A DNA stretch of 64,000 nucleotides from Diphasiastrum complanatum (lineage: Eukaryota; Streptophyta; Lycopodiopsida; Lycopodiales; Lycopodiaceae): the NCBI GenBank assembly GCA_029204225.1, contig CM055110.1, positions 47,528,921-47,592,920 of the forward strand. Direction: 5' to 3'. The notes under the pieces are model-generated. The model made no database searches and was not told the origin of the DNA. It saw nothing but the letters and a program-made list of their open reading frames with translations. The translations under genes and the position numbers were made by a program. Each line of letters begins with the position of its first letter. Within the stretch, counting starts at the first letter, position 1. Below are positions 36,435 to 48,654 of the stretch, one piece after another.

Positions 36435-39115
36435 TCACCCCGCCAAGACCCCTTGTTCTGGGACAATGTTGTCTCCTTCTCGCAACACCCGCTTCAGTCG
36501 ACTGACATGAAAGACTGGATGTACCTTTGAGGATTTTGGCAAAGCCAGCTGGTAAGCAGAACTTCCAATTCTCTTGACTATTGTGAAGGGACCACAATAC
36601 CTTGGGGACAACTTAGGACACTTGCCTGTGCTTAGAGTGGTAGAGTCTTCAGGAACTTTCAGAAACACCTGATCGCCTTCTTGAAAGGTTACATCCCTAC
36701 GGGTTTTATCCGCATAATGCTTAGCACGCGCTTGTGCTTGCTTCACATTAGCTTTACCTATCTTGATCATAGTTTCCATATCCTCAAGAAACTCTCTAAC
36801 ACTCTGTACTTTTTCCTCCCTAAGCCCTACGGCCATGGGGGCTCTAGGCTGAAATCCATACATTAGCATGAATGGACTATACCCTGTAGTGGTGTGTTTA
36901 GTGCTATTATAAGCAAATTCCAAAAGCGGAAGATATTCTTCCCAATTGGTTTGCTTTTTACTAACATATGCTCGTAGCATATCTTCTAGAACCTGATTGA
37001 CCCTTTCTATTTGACCATCCGTTTCAGGATGATCAGTGGAGCTCATAGACAACTTAGTTTCTAACTTGTTAAACAGCGCTCTCCAAAAGTTATCTGTAAA
37101 CTTTGGATCTCGATCGCTAATTATATTAGCGGGAAGGCCATATAGCTTATAGATGTTTTCTATAAAAAGCCTGGCGACTTCTGGAGCTGTAACAGTTTTC
37201 TTGGTCGGTACAAACCGCACCATCTTGGTCAATCGGTCTACAACTACCCAGATCGAGTCATGGCCTTTACTCATTCTTGGTTAACCCCACTATAAAATCC
37301 ATGCTGATACTCTCCCATCTACCACCGGATATCTCGAGTGGCTCGAGGAGCCCGCCTACCTTGAGACGTTCAGCCTTTATGGCCTGGCATGTGGTGCAGT
37401 ACTCTTGTACGTCTTTCTGCATACTAGGTCAGTAAAACTTATTCTTTGCAAGAGCATAGGTCCTCTTTATCCCGAGATGCCCTGCACTAGGACTATCGTG
37501 ACTTTCATCAAGAATTTGGCGCCTAAAGTCACCGTCCTTGGGTACACATATTCTTCCTTTATAAAGGAGGTACCCATCCTCAATGTAGAAATTCTTCCAT
37601 CGAGCATCCGCAACACCTGCTGATGGCACATCCACTCCGGATGTTTCCGCAACATCTTCAGGTGGCACGTCCCGTCCCGACGAAACTGCAACATCTTCTG
37701 ATGGCCCTGCAACATCTTCCGATGGCCCTGGTGTGGTTGTGGAATTCCTTTGCTCAATAGCCTGCCACGCATGTGCGTAGTGAGAATCACTAACACACTT
37801 TCCTCTGAGTGATTCCAGGAATTCACTCCTGAATGCCGTAAAACTTAGCGCCCTTACCACGGGCATTTGACTCAGGGCATCTGCTACCACGTTGTAGCGC
37901 CCTTTCTTGTACCTTAGCTGATAGTCAAACTCCTGGAGCAGTTCGGCCCAGCGAGCTTTTCTTCCTTTCAAGTCACTTTGGGAGGAAAGCCACTTGATAC
38001 TTTCTTGATCAAACACGATCTCAAACTTAGCTCCATAGAGGTAGTGCCTCCATTTCTTAAGAGCATAGACTATTGCGAACAACTCCTTCTCATAAGTGGA
38101 ATAATTCAACTTGTGTTTATCAAGTTTCTTACTCTCAAACACGACTGGACGGTCGCGTTGAGTAAGAACAGCACCGATTGCCTGATCACTGGCAGCGGTC
38201 TCTACTATGAATGCTTCATTTGGATCCACTAAACTTAAGCAAGAGCAGTTGCAATCGCAGCCTTTAGATTTTCAAAGCTCGCTTGTTGTTTAGGCCCCCA
38301 ACTAAAGTATTTGCCCTTACCCTTGAGCAGGTCTGTCAAAAGAGCAGTCAAGAGGGCATACTAATGGATAAACCTCATGTAAAAACCTGCCAATCCGAGG
38401 AAGATCTGCAGCTCTTCCAACGAAGTTGGTGCTGGCCACCGCATAATTGCGGCTACCTTTTCAGGATCCATCCTGATCCCCTCAGCGGAGATAATATGTC
38501 CGAGGTAGTGAATCTCTTCCTTGAAGAGCTCACATTTTGATTCCTTTGCAAACAAGGAATTTTCTCTCAGGACCTGGAACACTTGGCGTAAGTGTTCAAA
38601 ATGCTCTTCTTTAGTATGACTAAAGACCAGGATATCATCAAGGTAGATTAATACGAACTTGCCCAAAAGATGTCTGAACACGTTGTTCATCAACCTCATA
38701 AATGTTGCTGGGGCATTGGTTAATCCAAAGGGGAGAACCAAAAACTCGTAATGACCATTCCGTGAACGAAAAGCCGTTAACGGAACGTCATCTTCTTTAA
38801 TACGTACCTGATGATATCCAGACCTAAGATCGATCTTAGTGAAATACTTTGCCCCCTTGAGTTGATCAAAGATCTCATCAATCCTGGGCAAAGGATACTT
38901 ATCCTTAATTGTGAGTTTATTTAAGGCCCTATAGTCTATGCACATACGCATGGACCCATCTTTTTTCTTAACCAACAAAATGGGCGCAGCCCATGGTGAC
39001 TTACTGGGGCGTATAAACCCTTTAGCTAAATACTCTTGCAGTTGCCGCTCTACCTCTAGGTGTTCCGCATGGCTCCCCCTATAAGGAGGCTTACTAACAG
39101 GTTTAGTCCCGGGTA
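36435..39115 (-). pseudogene. Ty3/gypsy pol: RT, RNase H and integrase, 5' part lost
   Basis: Order on the minus strand: RT from about 39110 ([31 protein letters not shown] near 38640), a stop after MRFIH near 38360, the YFSWGPKQQASF linker, RNase H (38229-37429; SDQAIGAVLTQRD, STYEKELFAIVYALKKWRHYL), integrase zinc domain (DSPSAGHLGIKRTYAL, YCTTCQ) and core (37274-36435; VVVDRLTKM, IISDRDPKFT, TDGQIERVNQ). It ends in HPVFHVSRLKRVL without a chromodomain. A few single stops and frame changes separate otherwise long frames, so decay is recent. Gag and protease are missing: similarity stops at 39115, where hAT DNA begins. Confidence 0.93.
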
Positions 39116-40315
39116 TTTGTGAAATAGGCCATAGGTGACAGATTGATGTGTCATTAGATGCTACACTTTATTTCTAAACGCCTACAAATATGTCAAAAAT
39201 GTCGGTTTTCACCTGTACGGCATGTGTGTCAATTTATGAATGTGAGGCTCACTTTTAGGTGTCATTTTTAGCCCTAATCTATGAAATGAGCTGTATTTAC
39301 CTGATCGATGTGTCGTAAGATGCTAGATTATATTTTTCAACGTCTACAAAAAATGTTGGAACTCTCTTTTGGCCCCCTACGGCACGTTTTAGCTTGTCTT
39401 GTGTGTCATGCTCACTTTTTCACATCAATTTAGCCCTAATTTGTGAATCTTTGCTTTTCCACATCAAATTAGCCCTAATTTGCAAAGTACTGAATCTTTA
39501 CATGGTTTGTGTATGTTTTGCAAGGCTTTGAGCGATTGCAGACACGGTAGCTAACAGAGCACATCAACACCATTCCGGTTGTTGACATGGGCATGTGGGG
39601 CTGAGGTTGACCTCATACAAGGGGATGTGGCTACGTCCCATGGTTCAGGTGCCTGCAAATGGGGATGCTACCATTGCAGTTTTGAGTTCATTGGGTCACT
39701 CACCAGGGTCAGATGGGCGGGGCATGGGTATATCAGTGTGCAGCGCCATTACAGATGCTAAGGTAGAGAGGCTACGAGAGACATATGGCCATGATGGGTC
39801 AGCCAGCCAGCCACTGAGACCATCACATAGTTTTTTCCAGCAAAGAGGGCAGAGCTCACAAGTCCAGGGTGCGGGGCCTAGCCATGCAAGGGATACAGGT
39901 GCAGGGCCTAGCACAGAGGAGATACAGGTGCAAGGCCTAGTCACAGAGGGGCACCACCTACCCATGACAGTTAGTTAGTGCCTGCCGCACGTGCAAGGGC
40001 ACCTGGGCCTTCTGCCAATCCCTTACAGCCCTCACGACCATCAACATCTTCAGTTGCTGGTGTCACACCCCTGGATGCAGGTCCTAGCACGGGTGGGGAA
40101 AAAGACACCCCAGGTTTTTTACGAGCCTACCATTCCATTCGCCATTGTGACACCCATGTCTTCAGAGAGATGATGTGTCAGGTGCCAGCCGCTGATTCCT
40201 CATGGGCACCTCCTACAAGAGAGTTGATACACACACGCCTCCTACACCAGGAGGAGGAGACCATCCCACGAGAGTTGAGCCCTATTCGAGCAACCTGGTA
40301 GATGTAAGTAACTTG
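39116..40315 (+). pseudogene. hAT transposon remnant, copy B (BED finger and start of transposase)
   Basis: 39116-39560 matches the subterminal repeats of copy A. The frame at 39595-39978 encodes CYHCSFEFIGSLTRVR; a deletion removes the His-bearing AHLL part of the BED finger. The linker is Gly/Ser/Gln rich. After frame changes near 39970 and 40110, FYEPTIPFAIV, FREMM and TRELIHTRLLHQEEETI resemble the conserved hAT region just after the BED linker. It extends further into the transposase than copy A but stops at 40301. The 5' end abuts the broken gypsy pol. Confidence 0.72.
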
Positions 40316-40331
40316 ATCTTCAATGTTTTTC

Positions 40332-40800
40332 CTCTACCCCTTGGTACCAGCCCTTTTGGGGGTTAGACGGATGGCGGGTGGCTAGGTGACTAGGGTTGGG
40401 ATCCCAGTACGGGGCTCACATGGGTACATGTGTGTGCGTGGCCCTGAGGCCCACATTCTTTACATGGTATCAGAGCCAGTGGGGGGTTCCTTTGCCTATG
40501 CTTGCTTGAGTGAGGGTGTTGCAGAATGTTTAGTTGCAAGCCATGCACAGGAAAGTGCCGTGGGCTTGAGCGCCTAGTGAAGGCCTTGAGAATTCTCAAT
40601 ATCCCATAAGTAACTGCTTGCTTTGAACTCTCTCATATATAGGTTGGGGCTTCTCTATATCCTCTATCCCCTCCCCTGGTACCAGCCCTTTTGGGGGTTA
40701 GACGGATGGTGGGTGGCTAGGCGACTGGGGTTGGGATCCCAGTACGCGGCTCGCGTGGGTACATGTGTGTGCGTGGCCCTGAGGCCCAAATTCTTTACCA
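40332..40800 (+). mobile_element. TRIM-like miniature LTR retrotransposon
   Basis: A truncated 5' LTR (to TTCTTTACA at 40464) is followed at once by TGGTATCAGAGCC (40465-40477), the Met-tRNA primer site. After about 110 bp comes a full 3' LTR (40587 to about 40800) beginning TGAGAATTCTC. The LTRs share the stretch GGTACCAGCCCTTTTGGGGG to GAGGCCC. No coding capacity. A relative is at 21707-21960. Confidence 0.78.
40465..40477 (+). other. TRIM primer-binding site
   Basis: TGGTATCAGAGCC, complementary to initiator Met-tRNA, directly after the LTR end. Confidence 0.85.
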
Positions 40801-40829
40801 AAGCTTCTCATTGCAAGAAATGAGGGGAC

Positions 40830-41016
40830 TGAGGAGGGAGTCTTACAATGGCAAGGCAGCAGTAATAGCAAAAAACAATTGCTGTGCTGAGGTGTATGAT
40901 CTCTAGATTGCCTTGAGGCACCACATAAAGCATGTGGGGTTCTTCCCTGACATGCTTTGGCCTCCCTCTCTCATCTAAAACAGTATAAGTCTTCCATCCT
41001 CCGAAGTCTGTGTAGT
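40830..41016 (-). other. Possible exon of an unrecognised gene
   Basis: After CTAATTTCAACTACACAG (acceptor-like, exon from about 41010) a minus-strand frame reads DFGGWKTYTVLDERGRPK, VREEPHMLYVVPQGN and onward to a TGA near 40820. It looks protein-like but I cannot name it, and a start codon is not evident. It could belong with the donor at 41571. Low confidence. Confidence 0.25.
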
Positions 41017-41571
41017 TGAAATTAGATGCTCAGATAGGCACGGTTCAGATTTTAAGATGCAAGAGTGTGAGTTGACTTGAAAGCTCAAAATTATAAGGGC
41101 GTAAAAATTCCCTTACATCTAGTCTCTCTGAAGAAAAACAGATGGGATTAATGTACTGTAAGTAGAATGACAAATCAATCCACGTTGACATTCTTGTCCA
41201 AAACAGAACACTAACTTGCAGTTCAAGAACCAAATAATTTAGAGTGAAGAAATGCAAACACAAGGCGATGAGCTTTTGCAAAGATCTGCAGTTACGCTGA
41301 AGGTAGACCAAGAGAACGGGACAGCGAGTTAGAATATCTTACACAAAATCGACGATAGGAAAGAAAGTGAAAATGACAAGAAGAACAGAAGATGCTGAAA
41401 AGAAAGTATTCTTGACGAATGCCACGGATAATGCGGTAGAAAAACTTGTCAAAAGCTTTAACAAACGCCAGGGAACAGATACGCTCCCAAACCGGCAAAG
41501 TCAAAGCCACAAACGTATGATAAATACCACAAAAATGAACGAAAGAACACAATACACACAAGATCTTACCT

Positions 41572-41760
41572 CCGACGAAAAATTACAACACCAGGGTACA
41601 AACTGAAGCAAATGCGACCACAGATCTTGCGAAAAGACGTCCAACCGGAAGCCGCTCCAGAGGCGATTCACATAAGAAACAGACGCTGCAATGCTCCTGC
41701 TCAATAAATCTAACTAACTACCTCCAAGCGCCTTCGAAACGATAGGCATCCATCGAGGAT
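41572..41760 (-). other. Possible 5' (UTR) exon with consensus splice donor
   Basis: On the minus strand TCGGAG|GTAAGATC at 41571 is a near-perfect donor. The upstream sequence is of mixed composition and followed (to the right) by a GC-rich promoter-like region. It might be the first exon of PGM, whose ATG exon seems to be preceded by an acceptor, or of another gene. Unproven. Confidence 0.25.
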
Positions 41761-41799
41761 CTTAAAAATTGTTAACAGAGAGCACCTCTAAAACTGATA

Positions 41800-42130
41800 A
41801 GAGCAGAAGAAAGCAAATACGTGAAGAAGCGTTGGGGCTTAGTGGCGCTCCTCGTCTCTTATTGGCACGGAAGGGATTACACCCGGCACCGTGCGTTCAT
41901 TCCCACGTGTCCCAGCGTCATCGCTCATGCCCGCTGTGCTGCCCTCTACCCGCGTGCCCGGGAACGTGGTATCATCCCTGCCTGCCCGGCTCGCGAGACT
42001 GCCCACTCCGGCCCTCAGCGGGTGAGAGAGAGAGAGACAAGGGGGGCGTTTTTTTTTTCTTCTTTCCTCCTCAGCGCGTGCGCGAGAGAGAGAGAGAGAG
42101 AGAGAGAACGAGAGCGAGCGCGAGCAATAT
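41800..42130 (-). promoter_or_regulatory. GC-rich promoter-like region with G-box and (GA)n
   Basis: GC-rich island in AT-rich surroundings, with CACGTG at 41904-41909 inside ACACGTGG (G-box/ABRE type on the minus strand), CG-rich words and GA runs at 42022-42033 and 42083-42107. GA/CT runs near plant transcription starts are common. Direction is inferred from the donor at 41571. Confidence 0.3.
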
Positions 42131-44733
42131 GGGGGATTTTTTCCTATGTGAATTTTTTTGAGATTTAATATTCTATTTTATAATCCATAGATCATGCACT
42201 CAATATGGTTCATCTCTTCAAAACCACAAATCGAGTTTGCAATATTCAATTGAATAACAAACAAGTATCGACAAGCGGGCAACTAACAGAGCAAGTTCTT
42301 GTAAAGTCAATATGGAGTTGTTTCAACTCCAAAAGATAAAGCAAAGAGAATGTGATCATGTTCAATCGAGAATTTGCACCCAAATTATATCAATCGAAAA
42401 GAGAAGTCTTTTAGCTTAAGACAAGAGAATTAACTTAAGTGGTAACCATAAAAAAATTGACTCTTTTATGTAATTGGAAATAGGCCTTATCCTTGCTCTT
42501 TCTCTTATCTCATATCTTGGGTTCCTTTTCAATAATCTTTGCACTCAGTGGATGCCATTCAAATCACTAGATATTTATGTCATCACATTTTTATACAGTC
42601 ACCAAATTCCACTCAAACAAAATTAGATTTATTATATCCATTTTTACAAGCCCACTCTTGGATTTGCTTATATAAAGTATAAACCCACAATTACTCCATC
42701 CTATTTAACCACAAATTTGTTGACCTTGCCTTGCATAGGCAATACTATGTGTTGAGGTCGGTCAATGGAGTATGAAAAAAAGTCAATGTTAAAGGCCAAA
42801 AGGTTGTGATGGTCTTTAAGTTTAAGGTTTTGACATACAAAGACAAAACAAACTGGAGTCTTTTGAGACTTATCTTTAAATACACTCTCAAAGTTTATAA
42901 TATAAATAATTGAAAAGATAGAACTAAAGTATAACAAGTTATAGGTTTCAACTCTACACGTAGCTTGCTACTACTCAAATGCATTTGTGTCCAAGCAAGA
43001 TTTCATGCAACCAACTATAGAGGAATCATCCGAAGAAGAAAAAAAATTCATTTACAAAATTATTGTTACTCACATGAGTCTAAAAAGTTTTATTGTTCAA
43101 GAATCTACAAAGTAGCCATGACGAGGGAAAAAAAAAGTCATTTCAAAAGTAATATACATGAATACAATTGCACTTATGGTTTTGAAGTGATCTACAATCT
43201 TTGAGTCACGAGAACCACTAGATAAATGCAAATACATTGAGTCAAATATGTTATTATTGAAGCCAACTACATCATAAAGTACTTTGTCATGAGGAAGAAT
43301 AGCATAAACAAATTCACGTCTAACATGATCATCCCTCAAACCTCGCTCCAAACTTTGTACAAGTGGCCTTCCACCTATTTGCAATCCAATAAAGCATTCC
43401 AAATCAGCATGATTAGCAAATATTCTACAAGTGCAAGTCAATCATGGTTAAAGAGATATAATCACACACAGTATCGTATCTATAATAATTAAAAAAATAG
43501 TGTTTCGCGGGCAGCTCACGTTGCCCATGTAACACGTTCATGTACTGCATGTCACGTCCGTCACGTCCATTTACTGCATGCAGCTCCTCTTTTTTCCTTT
43601 CGCCTCTTTCACCTTTTGCCTCGTCGTCTTGGTTGCTATTTGTGTTGCCTCTTGTTTCTGCTGCCGCTGCTCCTGTTTTTTATTTGAAGGTGGATCGCAA
43701 CTTTTGTCATGCATCGTATTCAAGGACTATCAGAGATCAAGAGGTCATCTAATCATTCAAACTTCTAACCTGGATTCCACGGTGAAGATGTTAGTGGTCA
43801 TTCACACATCACGTAGTACTATGAATCGATCAGCAATGTTGATGACATCTCAAAGTTGATCGTAAGCACTTCGGAGTTCGGAGTTGTTTCTAGGTACGTA
43901 ACTCAAACTCTGATTCAATCGAATAAGCAGATAGATTACTCTGGCACGGTGAGCCTCATCGAATAGGCTGGCAGCCAGAAGTTATTTTCTTGGTTTTTCT
44001 TAACGAGGCTTAAGAACGTAAACTGGGTGTATATTCACGTCGTAAACTGGGTGTAGGTAATACTTGACCATTTAGCTGACACTTAAAGATGTCGCATTGG
44101 TCGGGAGGTCTATGTCTATGGTCAGCAAACCGAACCATATGCTGAGCCGAGTATTCTCTTGGAAAATTTGTAAAACCAACTATTGAAGGTCATAGCTTAA
44201 TCACAACAATCTTAATTTGTCAATTACAGTAACGAAACCACGGCCTGGTTGTTAGCAGACTATCACCACCTTTAACTAACTGTTTTTGTTTTCGTTGCGA
44301 CAACAAACTCTTTGTTTAACACATAAATGGAATCATGCCAACATTCTCAACTTCCTCAAAAGATTGAAGTGGAGAGAAGAGTGCATTCATGTCTGTCTAG
44401 GTATCCTTCAAGAGTTTCTCCAGTGTCTTCTCTAGATTGCCGCATTTCCAATGTTGTGCAGCAGCTCAATACAACGGTATTCACGCACTCTTCTGATCCT
44501 TCCGGAATGAACTCTAGAACTTTAGAAAAAGTGCCTACGTTAGCCTGAGCTCATGGTTGCGTGCAACGGAGTCATGCCCCAATTGTCTAGCAGTTTTGAA
44601 AAGACAGGGCAACTTCAAAAAAACTTTAATTTCGATGTCTTTTAGGGCTATTTATCGGGTTTCTATAGTTGTGCGGATTATGAGGTACAAGTACAAATAC
44701 CTTAAACATTGTGATATTACGGATGTTACTCCC
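42131..44733. other. Non-coding, no recognised feature
   Basis: AT-rich, no frame with family similarity. A patch at 43510-43680 is less AT-rich, with repeated CATGTA-TGCATG and CACGTCC words. It ends at the CTCCC target site of the copia insertion. Confidence 0.5.
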
Positions 44734-45801
44734 TGTTGGATTTACTCCTTCTACTCTCCTAAATCCCAATTTTAATCTGCCTCCATTCATGCTGCAGATT
44801 TACTAACGTTGTCATGCAGTCTGCATTTTTACACGCAAATTTGCACAGACGAAGAAAAGGCGAATGAATCGCAACACTGTGCTCTTACACAAGTTATGGT
44901 AACAAGAGAAAAGGGGACACAACCTTACTGAATGCCAAAAGTGCCCTAAAAGCTAAGTCACCCTGTAAATCTTATCCTAAGGCCATTCGTAAGAGTGACG
45001 CACTTTCGCATCATCACCAACGTTCACTTCAGTACTAACTGACATCACACTCTTTCCACGCTCACCTTATGCAGTTGCGCTAACAGATTGGACAACGATT
45101 GCAGCCACCCACAATCTCTTACAAACAGCACATCCACTCTGTACTTTCACATCTGCACACCTGTGATATTATGTATATATATATATATATTGGATATCAT
45201 CTGAGTATTGATGATGCATCGAGATGAAGAGATAAGAAGAGACTAAGTGAAGAGGTTTGATTCCTCATTGTAGATAGAAATAAGCTTTGTAGGACACGCG
45301 GTTTTGTCCGCTACTATCTTGTGCTCTACCGCATTATTGACTTGTATACTTGATATACTTAATCTGATACAGTTCATTTGGTCTACGTTCAGATCTATGT
45401 TAATATTGCTATGCTTATTCTTCAGTCTGTCTGATCTTTCTAGTTGCTCTTTCTGGTAATAGATGATTAACTTTTAGTCTTGTCTTTCGCGAATCATTCG
45501 CGACTAATTATCAGTCGAGCACAGTCTAGCTCTTCGCTATTCATTTGCGACAGATAATTTGTCTTGTAATTCGCGACAAATTATTCATCTAGCGCTTCAT
45601 CCATTAAACGTTTGGCTACGTAATCTAGAATGATTGTGATTTCTATCACTAAAGTTCTGTTCATTCTGATAGGCGTAGTCAGGCTTAGGGAGAGAGTCAA
45701 ATAATTCATTCCGCTGCGCATGAACATTTTTTGTTCGAGTTCGCTTCTCGTTCGTTTCTCGTTCGTGTTCGTCATTTATTCTTCCCCCCTCTCTCCCAAC
45801 A
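44734..45801 (+). repeat. Copia 5' LTR
   Basis: 1068 bp. Contains (TA)n near 45174-45190 and repeated TTCGCGA words near 45488-45580 that form small inverted repeats. Confidence 0.96.
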
Positions 45802-45957
45802 TGGTATCAGAGCTATCTTCATAGTTTGATTGGCCTCCACAGTACAAGACTCTACTAGCCGATAGAGTAATTGTTTTCTTGTTCTGTGTCTGTCAGTATC
45901 AGATTTTCATACTTAAGTCACTGATAGTTTCTCTATCACTTAGACTAATTCTTTCAC

Positions 45958-46917
45958 ATGGATTCCCAAGGGAAAGCCAGTCCTCTCATGGACAAGCTTG
46001 ATGGAGCCAATTACCATATGTGAAAATTTAAGATGAAAACTATACTAATGACGAAAGAATTGTACGACGTTGTTACAGGTGCAGAAGGGAAACCCGAAGC
46101 GGACGACGCGGCAATCGCCAGATGGAAGCTGAAGGATGGAAAAGCTTTCGCGCTGATCATCCTCAATATCACGGATACACAGATCGGCCATGTATACGAG
46201 GCTCAGACATCGAAAAAAATATGGGACATCTTGAGCACGCTATACGAAGTGCGAGATATAGCTTCTAAGCTACATCTCAAAAAGAAATTCTAGTCCCTCA
46301 AGATGACGAATGGTGATTCTCTGTAGAATCACATTAATCAATTCTGTCGGGTCTGTCATAGACGATCAAGACGCAGTGATGCAACTGCTTACAAGCTTGC
46401 CAAGTTCTTATGACAGCTGGGTAATGATCATCACGACTCATCCAGAATTGACTCTTTTAAGAGTCATCACTATGTTGTTGCAGGAAGACACGCGGAGGAA
46501 TGAAGCCTCAAGTTCCTTAGCTGATTCTCACGTCTTATACACCAACAAGAGCACGACAAAGCAGAAGAAGAAGAAAGGCCCGAATCAATCAAAGCCAGAC
46601 CAAAAACCAGCTCGGCACAAGGAACAGTCGAATCCACAGACAAAGAAGAAGCTGTTCTGCAGATACTGCAAACGAAACAACCACGAAATACAAGACTGCC
46701 GAATACTTCAAGCGAAGAACAATAGCAAAGGGCAGTCGAATCAAGTGGCAAATGCAGTTGTAGAAGCTCCACAGCCCATTCAAGAAGCGGATCATGATGC
46801 CTTCATGACCAACCATCAAGGAGCATCTGGCGACAGTTCTTGGTTCCTAGATTCCGGAGCCACTCAGCACATGACTAGCCTAATTGGCTGTTTCGAGTCT
46901 ATTGTTGACCCACTTTG
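45958..46917 (+). pseudogene. Copia gag and protease start
   Basis: ATG at 45958, MDSQGKASPLMDKLDGANYHM, then TGA at 46021 where the family has Trp. The frame continues with WKLKDGKAFALIILN and SKKIWDILSTLYE to a stop near 46292; after a frame change DQDAVMQLLTSLPSSYDSW. Then a Lys-rich linker, the zinc knuckle CRYCKRNNHEIQDC, and the protease active site WFLDSGATQHMT near 46845. It stops at 46917. RNA packaging and maturation functions are known for these domains. Confidence 0.92.
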
Positions 46918-47598
46918 AGACAGCGAATCAGACGAAGATGTTGCTACTACCCAGCAACATATCCAAGGAGCGGTTCATCAGTCGAATCCTCCCAAAAAGA
47001 TCAAGCTGAGTGCGCACACAGCCCACAAGGTATACTCCTGAGTCTGTTTGTCTTCTAATGCAGGGACCGACGACAATCAAAGAGGCACTTAGCCAACCAG
47101 ACTCTGATCTCTGGAGAGAAGCTATGGACAGAGAGTATTCCTCTCCGATCAAGAATCAGACATGGTCATTAGTCGAAGCTTCTATTGGCTGCAATATTAT
47201 TGATTGCAAATGGATCTTTAAGATCAAATACAATGCCAACGAAGCGATTGATCAATGGAAGGCTAGACTGGTAGCACGAGAATTCACCCAGATCCTGAAT
47301 GTCAACTACAGTGAGACTTTTAGTCCAGTCGTCAAACATTCGTCAATCTGAATGCTCCTATCTTATGTTGCAGCTACCGACCTCAAAGTACATCAACTTG
47401 TACAAACAGCCTATCTGAATGGAGTTATACAAGAAAATATCTACATGATCCGGCCCGAAGGATACATTCTGGAAGGCATGAAGAATCATGTATGTAAACT
47501 CTACAAAGCACTATTGACTTAAAACAGTCTGCCAGAGCTTGGTTTCAAAGGATCAACACATTCCTCATTGAAAAAGGATTTAAACCAAGCACTACTGA
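46918..47598 (+). pseudogene. Copia RT N-terminal part, integrase deleted
   Basis: After the protease start, sequence jumps to the Lys/Pro linker before RT: GPTTIKEALSQPDSDLWREA, NQTWSLVE, CKWIFKIKYN and ARLVAREFTQ, then SETFSPVVKHSSI. Stops occur at about 47037, 47349 and 47519. No integrase HHCC or DDE motif is found, so that segment is deleted. Confidence 0.88.
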
Positions 47599-48648
47599 TT
47601 GCAACGTTTATTCAAAGTCGGTGCAACAATCCTTCATATCATCACCTTGTATGTCAATGATACGTTGCTCTTCAAAAACAATGCCAACATGGTCAAGGAT
47701 TCGAAACAGACGTTGTTCTCAAAATTCGACATGACTAATCTGGGCGAAGCTCACTTCTGTCTTGGATTTCAAATCCACAAAGACCGAACAAATCAACTGA
47801 TTTACATCACTCAACAAAGGTATCTTCATAATGTTCTTAACAGATACAATTTAATGAATTGTAAATTATCTCACTCACCAATGGATCCAGGACTGCATCT
47901 GTCAAAGGACCAATGTCCCCAGACCAAGCAGGAAGAGGAGCAGATGAGAGATTATTCATATCAATCGATACTTGGATCTCTCGTGTATGCAATGGTCTGT
48001 ACAAGACCAGATATCTCTTTTGTTGTCAGCTCACTCAGCCAATACATGGCTAATCCTGGAATTATCCATTGGAAGGCTCTTATTCAAGTCATGAGATATA
48101 TTCGCGCTACCATGGATCAGTGCATCTGCTATGGAGATGGCAGCAACGACAATCTTCATCAGCTCACTGGTTATTCTGATGCAAGTTGGGGAGGAGATGC
48201 AGACCATCGTAAGTCCACATCTGGATTTACATTCTTCTTCAATGGCGGTCCTATTTCATGGAACAGTCGTAAGCAAACCTCTATCACACTTTCTTCTACT
48301 GAAGCAGAATATATTGCTGCTTCTCAATCTATTAAGGAAGCGTTTTGGTTGAGAAATTTGTTGTCAGACATCAATCTGTATCAATACAGCCCTACAATTT
48401 TGTTTTGTGATAATCAAAGTGCTATTGCCTTATCGGCCAACCCTAGATTTCATTCTAGGAGTAAGCACGTTGAGATAAAATATCACTACATCAGGGGCAA
48501 GGTTCTCGACAGAGAGGTGAGCTTAACATTTTGCAAAACGCAGGACATGGTTGCAGACTTTTTCACGAAAGCACTCAGTGTTAATGCACACAACAGATTT
48601 TTTACATTGCTCAGTCTGAAGATCAAGGCATTCAAGGATCCAGATTAA
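47599..48648 (+). CDS. Copia RT C-terminal part and RNase H (349 codons open), YVND active site
   Basis: A long uninterrupted frame. At 47650-47661 the catalytic YVDD box reads YVND, so polymerase activity should be lost. Further motifs: GEAHFCLGFQI, CKLSHSPMDPG, YQSILGSLVYAMVCTRPDIS, then RNase H with GYSDASWGGDADHRKSTSG, LSSTEAEYIAA, LFCDNQSAIAL and KYHYIRGKV, ending VADFFTKAL and KAFKDPD. The frame ends six bases before the polypurine tract, as usual for copia. The ATG is internal; there is no independent gene. Confidence 0.93.
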   Translation: MQRLFKVGATILHIITLYVNDTLLFKNNANMVKDSKQTLFSKFDMTNLGEAHFCLGFQIHKDRTNQLIYITQQRYLHNVLNRYNLMNCKLSHSPMDPGLHLSKDQCPQTKQEEEQMRDYSYQSILGSLVYAMVCTRPDISFVVSSLSQYMANPGIIHWKALIQVMRYIRATMDQCICYGDGSNDNLHQLTGYSDASWGGDADHRKSTSGFTFFFNGGPISWNSRKQTSITLSSTEAEYIAASQSIKEAFWLRNLLSDINLYQYSPTILFCDNQSAIALSANPRFHSRSKHVEIKYHYIRGKVLDREVSLTFCKTQDMVADFFTKALSVNAHNRFFTLLSLKIKAFKDPD

Positions 48649-48654
48649 GGGGGG

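Noticed and set aside
38361-38978. Possible organellar or viral origin of the RT genes
   Set aside because: Domain order, LTR context and zinc-domain motifs place them in ordinary plant Ty3/gypsy elements; no capsid, movement or envelope gene is present.
41821-42168. Two overlapping plus-strand frames of 115-130 codons
   Set aside because: They derive from a GC-rich segment with GA repeats; no domain, and they overlap each other in different phases.
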